Notes under the pieces: model-generated
Told to the model about the DNA's origin: nothing
The model's database searches: none
Seen by the model: the letters and a program-made list of their open reading frames with translations, nothing else
Shown here: piece after piece, positions 58,361-64,000 of the stretch
Layout of the letters: every line of letters starts with the position of its first letter
How positions within the stretch are numbered: position 1 is the first letter of the stretch
Position numbers and translations under genes: made by a program
Source of the DNA: Cryptomeria japonica
Lineage: Eukaryota > Streptophyta > Pinopsida > Cupressales > Cupressaceae
Direction: 5' to 3'
NCBI RefSeq assembly: GCF_030272615.1
Contig: NC_081412.1
Span: 480,050,157-480,114,156 of the forward strand
Length of the DNA stretch: 64,000 nucleotides

Positions 58361-60743
58361 TTTCATGTGTTATTTCACAAGCACATAGGTCTTGTTAGGC
58401 TTGTGTCAAATTGAAGAGAGAAAGTGTGTTGCATATGTACTCTTATGTTGAATATTATTACATATTTGTGCCTATCTTTGATAGAGGATACTTTTAGCAA
58501 GAGTTTTTCCACATACATATCATGTCACGTATATTTGTTTATTATGGTTTACTAATTTTCATTTGCTAATTCTAGGCTTTCACATTTTATATTTATGGGT
58601 AACCCAATGTTTCATTGATAAAGAACATATTTGTGTACTTCTTAGAGAATTAACATTTGTAATAGTTCACCTTGTTTTAACCATAAATTTTTCCATTGCT
58701 TCTGACAAAGACATTTTTTTTTAATTGGAAAATCATTATGGGTTATTGCTTAAAAATTCTTTCTAAACATGTCTATAATGAAAATGGTCTTCAACAAGTG
58801 GAATAGGGAATTAAGGTCATTGTGGAACCTACATTGCATTTTTCTCCTATGAGTTTAGTTTACAAATCTCCCTGTCTAGCTAAGCCTTCATTTTGTCAAT
58901 TTGATAATGTTTCCATGATTTCCTCTTCTTACACATCTAAGTTGTTATTTATTCCTTCTCCAACATTTGAGTCTTCTATCCTAGACTTTGATCCCTTGCA
59001 TGATATAATTCAACCCTTTTGTCCTCCTATAATCAAGCCACCCCTTATTGACACAAATCCTCACAATTTAATTGCTCCACCTTCTTTACCCACTGCCACT
59101 TTGGTACCACTTCTATTTTTTGAAATAATACCTTCTATTTCTTGACCCCTATCAAGTAGCTAACTTCTTTGATTTCATCCAAACATACCTAATGATATTA
59201 CACACATCATGGTGACCTTACTAAACATATCTTACACATATACCATCCATTCTTTTAGAATCTCAATTGATCACCTTGCCTCCTACAAATAAGAAAGTTC
59301 CCAAGCATACTCATTCAACACCTCTCTCGTGTATCTTATTAAATGCTAGTTTATTATGTAAAGTAAAGAACTAAAAGTGAAACAACAGCCAATAGATATA
59401 GGTGTCATCACTCTCTTCTAATAATGCACCCCTCCCTCCTCCATATGATGATGACGTTTATTTGGTAGATTAACCTAAAAAAGTTGTGGCACATCTTCTA
59501 CAAATAAACATGTATGATTGACCATTGCCTTCTATTACATACATGACTATTAATCTACCCATCTTTTTAATACTACTACATGATTTATAAACATCTAGAT
59601 ACATTCTTATTCCTCTCTGAATATATAGATCTTTGTATATCTTGAAGATGATGCATAACATCAAGAATTACCTCTATCTTGCAAAGCTAACATTTAAGAT
59701 TATATTTAAAAGTTAAAATTACCTCTCTTGTAAAGCTAATTATAAAAAAAGGCTAGGTCCACACTCTTGGGAAGAACCAAAACATTTGGACCAATCAATG
59801 CCCACTTATTAATGGGCAGGGGTGCACCTGGTTGTCTAAACTTTTCTCACCAGAGTTCAAATGAAAGATGTTACCTTTAGTCTATGTATCGGTTGCAATC
59901 TCCAAACCAAATCTATTAATAATATTGCATTTTTCATCCTTGAACTAAAGGTATCCTCCATAACATCAAGAATTACCTCTATCTTGTAAAGCTAACATTT
60001 AAGATTATATTTGTATATCTTGAAGATGATGCATAAGATCAAAAATTACCTCTATCTTGTAAACCTAACATTTAAGATAGGCAAATGACTCCAATACTTA
60101 GTTTTTAATTACTTTGAACATTAATGCATGGCATTTTTTGTTCACCCATGATTTCATCTTGCTTTAGATGTTGACATTGAACAATGAGATTACCTATGTC
60201 ATATAACATTAAGACTACATATATCTTGCTCAACCCAAAATTCTATGTTCAAGTCTTTCATTTGTCCATATTCACTCATGTGCTTTAGTTATTGTTACTT
60301 GTTATGTGTCACTTGTTTTCTCTTTTTATATGTTGTCATTTAATATCAGCACAATTTCAGGTGCATACTTTGTTTTTAGTAATAGCACTACGAATCATCT
60401 TATTTTAGTAAAAGCAAAGCCAACCATATCAAAACTTTTAAGCAATTCTGATTTGTTAAAGAACAAAACATTTGGCCGCCATGTAGTAAGATGCTTAGAG
60501 GATAACATAAAGTAGAGAGGGTAAAAGGCATTTGATCTACCCTTTAACAGGATAAAATTTCCTCCATGAAAGGTTCATCTATTGATAACAACAAATTTTA
60601 TATGGATTAGATGTAAAAAATGATCCTACATGGAAGGGTTGTCATCCTCAAACATTTTCTACTCAAGATCAAAGATCAAGATCAAATCCCACTGAAGACA
60701 AATTTCTTTAATGGCACTGATCCATTCTCTACAATGAGATATT
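58361..60743. other. Intergenic sequence with short repeats
   Basis: No supported gene. The plus-strand frame 58822-59145 (107 codons, Ser/Pro-rich, MEPTLHFSPMSLVYKSP) has no relatives that I recognise and is probably part of a decayed retroelement. A segment ATCAAGAATTACCTCTATCT with AACATTTAAGAT recurs at 59658-59702, 59962-60006 and 60036-60076. Confidence 0.4.
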
Positions 60744-62861
60744 TTATGCATTCACAACAGTTTCAATAGCAACTGCTCTTCCTGAGCACTCAACATTTCC
60801 AGAGCTCTCATTTTCTTCCCAAATCTCAGGCAAGGCTTCCTTTATATTATGAATACTTTCAAGTGCAAAGTCTGCTCCTTCTGTTCTAATTGGAGTTCCA
60901 ACCTGTAGACATCCAAAACCACATAAAATTTATATTGCTGAATAAAAGAAGAACAAATCATTTTTTTCATAATTCATCAAGTTCATTGACAAACAATCCT
61001 ACCAAAACAGTGTGCAAGCCTGCATGTTTTCCTGCTGCTATGTTTCTAGGACTGTCATCAAAGAAAATCTGCAGGGTAAAAGAACAAATTTAATAAACTT
61101 TAGTAATAAATATTAAATTCATTAAGTTTCCACAGTTCATAATGATCAATATGAAAATTTCTAGATTAGACTATGTAGATTATTTATTGTCAACATTTCG
61201 GATCAAATTCTATAGTCCATCATCAAGACAGATAACAAAAGAAATGAATTCTCTTCGCTTAGATCATAGAATTTGATCCAAAACATTAACAATAAAAATC
61301 TACATGATTTAATCCAAAAATTAACATATTGCTTACTAAAGATGCTAAAATGACAACAGAAACTGAAAGAAAACTAATCATTAGAGCTATAGACACACAT
61401 ACTGTTCTTTTGGGATCAGCATTTGCAAGGAGAAGAGCACGCTTTACAGCCTCTTTTGAGGGCTTACAAAGAATGGGTGTCTTGGGGATAACAGAAATGG
61501 GTGTATCCCATGTGTTACCATTTTCAGCAGCTTCTGGATGAGAATTGAGTGTCTCAAAGCATATTACACCTTCAAAACAATCTTCCAACCCAAGTCTGCT
61601 CAACACTTTTGCAGCGTGAACTTTGTCACCATTTGTAAATATCTGTCTCACAACATAAAAAGTTGAGTGGTAAGCTTTCAAATTTCAAAGAATTCTATGG
61701 ATTCTCAAGAAATAGATCATTTAATAATAAGCCATATAAACCTACAACTTTTCTTTGGGTCATGCTTAATAATAAGCTCCTCAGAACAGGATCTGGTTTA
61801 AGATTCTCATATGGCAATCTTCCATGAACAAAACTGCAGAAATGATTACTTATGAGTAATAATTTAAAGAAAAAAACTATAAAGAATTTGAATTAAAAAG
61901 CAACTTAAAAAAACCTGAAATCAATTTATAAAGCACTTTTGCTAAACTCTGAAATAAACTTGAAAATGCATTAACACAAACAAGTAGCTATAACAATTAT
62001 ATACCTGTGATAATCATCATAATCAAAGTCATATCCCACTGCCTGTATAGATCCACAAACAAATTAAGTGAATAAGAAATTCAAAAGATTTCTGCTGTTA
62101 GAACTCAGAAGAATCCTATTTCCTAGATTTTCAGAAAAGTACAACATACCATTGTCCAATCATAACCAATTAAATGAATCATTGAAACAAACTACTTACT
62201 AATTCTTCAACAATAATTCATCACAATTTCCCCTTAAGACAACTGTGAATTTGAGCACTGAGCAATTAATGTAAATTGCACATTTTCTGATTCATCTATG
62301 ACCCCAATGAAAAAATCCCCTTTTTCCTAATTTCGTAAGAAACTCAAATGCATTGAAAAATTCCATCAAAGGGGGAATGAATACTAACCCTGAGTCCAGC
62401 CATGGTTGTCCCATAATTCTTATACAGTTCTCCACAGAGTTCTGCAACTTTCTTCTCATCGACCCCAAGTCTATGAACCGCATAATCTGTCATACCCACA
62501 ATTCAGGCCTTAAAACTTCAAAAAAAAACAGAACCATCATAAAATTTGAGCACAAAAAATATTGCACAAATCTCATACAAACAGCTAGCACTGAATTTTT
62601 CAGCAAAAATAGTACCTCGAATGTTCTTAGCGCATGCTGCTGCAAGTCCTGAACTTAAGGGGTACAATGTATCATCAAGATCTGTAAAAAACACCATTCA
62701 ATTCACAAATTAGCTTCAAAAAGAAAATGTACACACAAGACATAAAATCAAAGTGGGTATTGATTTTCCAAAACAAATTTTGGATTTTTAAGATACCCAC
62801 CAAAAAGAAGGCATTCATAACGAGTCCTCTTGTCTGTCACGCATCTCTCGTCGAGCTCCAT
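60744..62861 (-). CDS. HAD-superfamily hydrolase, pyrimidine 5'-nucleotidase-like, eight exons (copy 2)
   Basis: Exons on the minus strand: 62861-62801, 62681-62616, 62486-62389, 62042-62005, 61833-61746, 61642-61403, 61068-61003 and 60902-60744. They join in frame to 271 residues starting MELDERCVTDK. Exon lengths are identical to copy 1 (61, 66, 98, 38, 88, 240, 66) except the last (159 versus 150). Catalytic motifs are conserved at the same positions: DLDDTLYP (D21, D23), IFTNGD (T120), CKPS (K177) and FFDDS (D201, D202). Exon 6 is about 81 percent identical to copy 1 at protein level. Introns 3 and 6 differ strongly in length from those of copy 1 (346 and 334 bp here against 1119 and 93 bp). 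Function as in copy 1: probable cytosolic nucleotide monophosphate phosphatase. It appears intact. Confidence 0.93.
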
Positions 62862-63059
62862 TGTTCAAATACCAGAGCAGAAAGTTCAGACAATAAACCC
62901 TCCCTAAAACAATGCAGTCTAAAACCTAGTTTGGTTCTGCAAAGCAAAGCAATTATACCAGAAAAGATAGAAGGATGGCAAATACCCAAAAATTCTATGA
63001 ATACAAAGAAAGATTGATCTAGAGATCGAGGGGGAGTTGTAATGGACGCCATGAAGCAG

Positions 63060-63085
63060 CTTAAATAGGCCGATTCCCAACGGCC
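63060..63085 (-). promoter_or_regulatory. TATA-like box and GGCCGTTGG motif upstream of HAD gene 2
   Basis: On the minus strand GGCCGTTGG (63085-63077) precedes CCTATTTAAG (63069-63060), about 200 bp upstream of the ATG, paralleling copy 1. Confidence 0.5.
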
Positions 63086-64000
63086 TTCCAGAAAGCGAAA
63101 TAACCAGACAGCTTCTAAAGTCAGACTACATATGCTTGACCTTTCATTATTATTATTATAATATTTGGTCCTGCTTAATTATTTCAAATTTAATCGAGAA
63201 CTTGTGAATGCAAATTATTTATGTTGGCACAATAGTTCACGTTTTCCTTGTTACAGTACCTTGACGCGGATTCGGGAAAGAAAATTTAGAGTTGGTAAAC
63301 GTGGCGAATAATATTTGGAATCCGTAATGTAGAATAAGCATTCTCTACACAATTCTAGACCTTTCTGCATTATTAATTGTAAATTTTGGTACCTCTTTTG
63401 GACCCAGTCTATCTAGGCAGGAGAGAATTGTTTCTCAAGCATCTTCTCTTCAATTCGATTCTGCAATATTTTAGGGTTAGCTACACTTTATACCCCCTAT
63501 AGCTATGAATAGCCAAGAAGGTAATCTACGCAACCTTCCCTCTTATATAGGTATCTTGGATAGACTTGGAGCTAAGATACACATATCTAATCATCCTGGG
63601 TTGCCTATAGTTTGCTTAGATATTGGATTATTCAATTTAAGGGTTGGATAGCCTAGGAGATCTCTCGGTTGTGTAGAAATAAAGTGCTCCTTAGTTTTGA
63701 TATTCAATTATTCAGTAGTAAAAAGGGTAGAATGTGTTTAATATTTTAGAAATGATGTGGCGATATTGAGTTTTTAAAGTAAATAGATTTGAGATTACTA
63801 AAGTGGAAAAGGAATAGGATGTGCTTAATGTTTTAGAAAAGATGCAGTGAAATTGAGGTTTCGATGTTAATTGTATCAATATAGTAATATGTATTGATTT
63901 TGATTGTGTAGCATTTGTTATCACCAATATTTTGGATCATATTTCAAGATTTGGATCATCATTCTCTTCTTTGGCTTTAACTCATCCTCAAAATGGATCA
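63086..64000. other. Upstream intergenic sequence
   Basis: No gene supported. The proximal 60 bp still resemble the copy 1 upstream region. Further out no similarity is evident and the sequence is moderately AT-rich. Confidence 0.5.

Noticed and set aside
58822-59145. 107-codon Ser/Pro-rich plus-strand frame as a host gene
   Set aside because: No recognisable domain, no splice context or relatives, and it lies in decayed repeat DNA. Listed only within the intergenic description.

Overview
The window is plant nuclear DNA with an organisation typical of a large, repeat-rich seed-plant genome. It has spliced HAD-family genes with plant intron borders, several classes of nested and decayed LTR retrotransposons, a LINE with a plant-type RNase H tail, and long microsatellites. 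A gymnosperm is plausible from the repeat types and density, but nothing in the sequence proves it. There are no bacterial-type operons, CRISPR arrays or rRNA genes.

Layout. 1-19250: a minus-strand LTR element (LTR 18098-19250, PBS, start of a CCHC gag, remainder of gag at 2169-3238, then an unrecognised second ORF at 1-1704) appears to be split by a CACTA-like DNA transposon (about 3239-17947). That transposon itself carries (i) a nearly intact LTR retrotransposon with a long gag but no pol (3394-11211, tRNA-Trp-type primer site), (ii) a 3.7-kb polypurine/polypyrimidine block flanked by a 200-bp inverted repeat, and (iii) a solo LTR (15661-17320) related to the LTRs of (i). 19251-26689: decayed gypsy and copia relics. 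26690-31684: an old but complete-length copia element with target-site duplication. 32971-35841 and 60744-62861 (minus strand): two intact eight-exon paralogues of the pyrimidine 5'-nucleotidase-like HAD hydrolase family, with identical exon phases and a shared promoter motif. They are the only host genes I can support. 40108-43945: 5'-truncated LINE with an extra ORF whose start overlaps the RNase H stop. 48157-50257: a second, truncated member of the family that occupies 1-19250. 50258-55958: a minus-strand LTR element with an apparent 4.07-kb LTR and only 229 bp of internal sequence. The rest is AT-rich decayed repeat.

The two HAD genes look like an old local duplication later separated by about 25 kb of transposon insertions. 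The mobile elements are mostly non-coding or broken. The best-preserved mobile protein is the gag-only ORF at 5819-8758. The most unusual non-gene structures are a recurrent 81-bp GC-cored palindrome in the retrotransposon leader and LTRs, the GA/CT foldback block, and a poly-G loop hairpin at the LTR end of the 18-kb and 48-kb elements.
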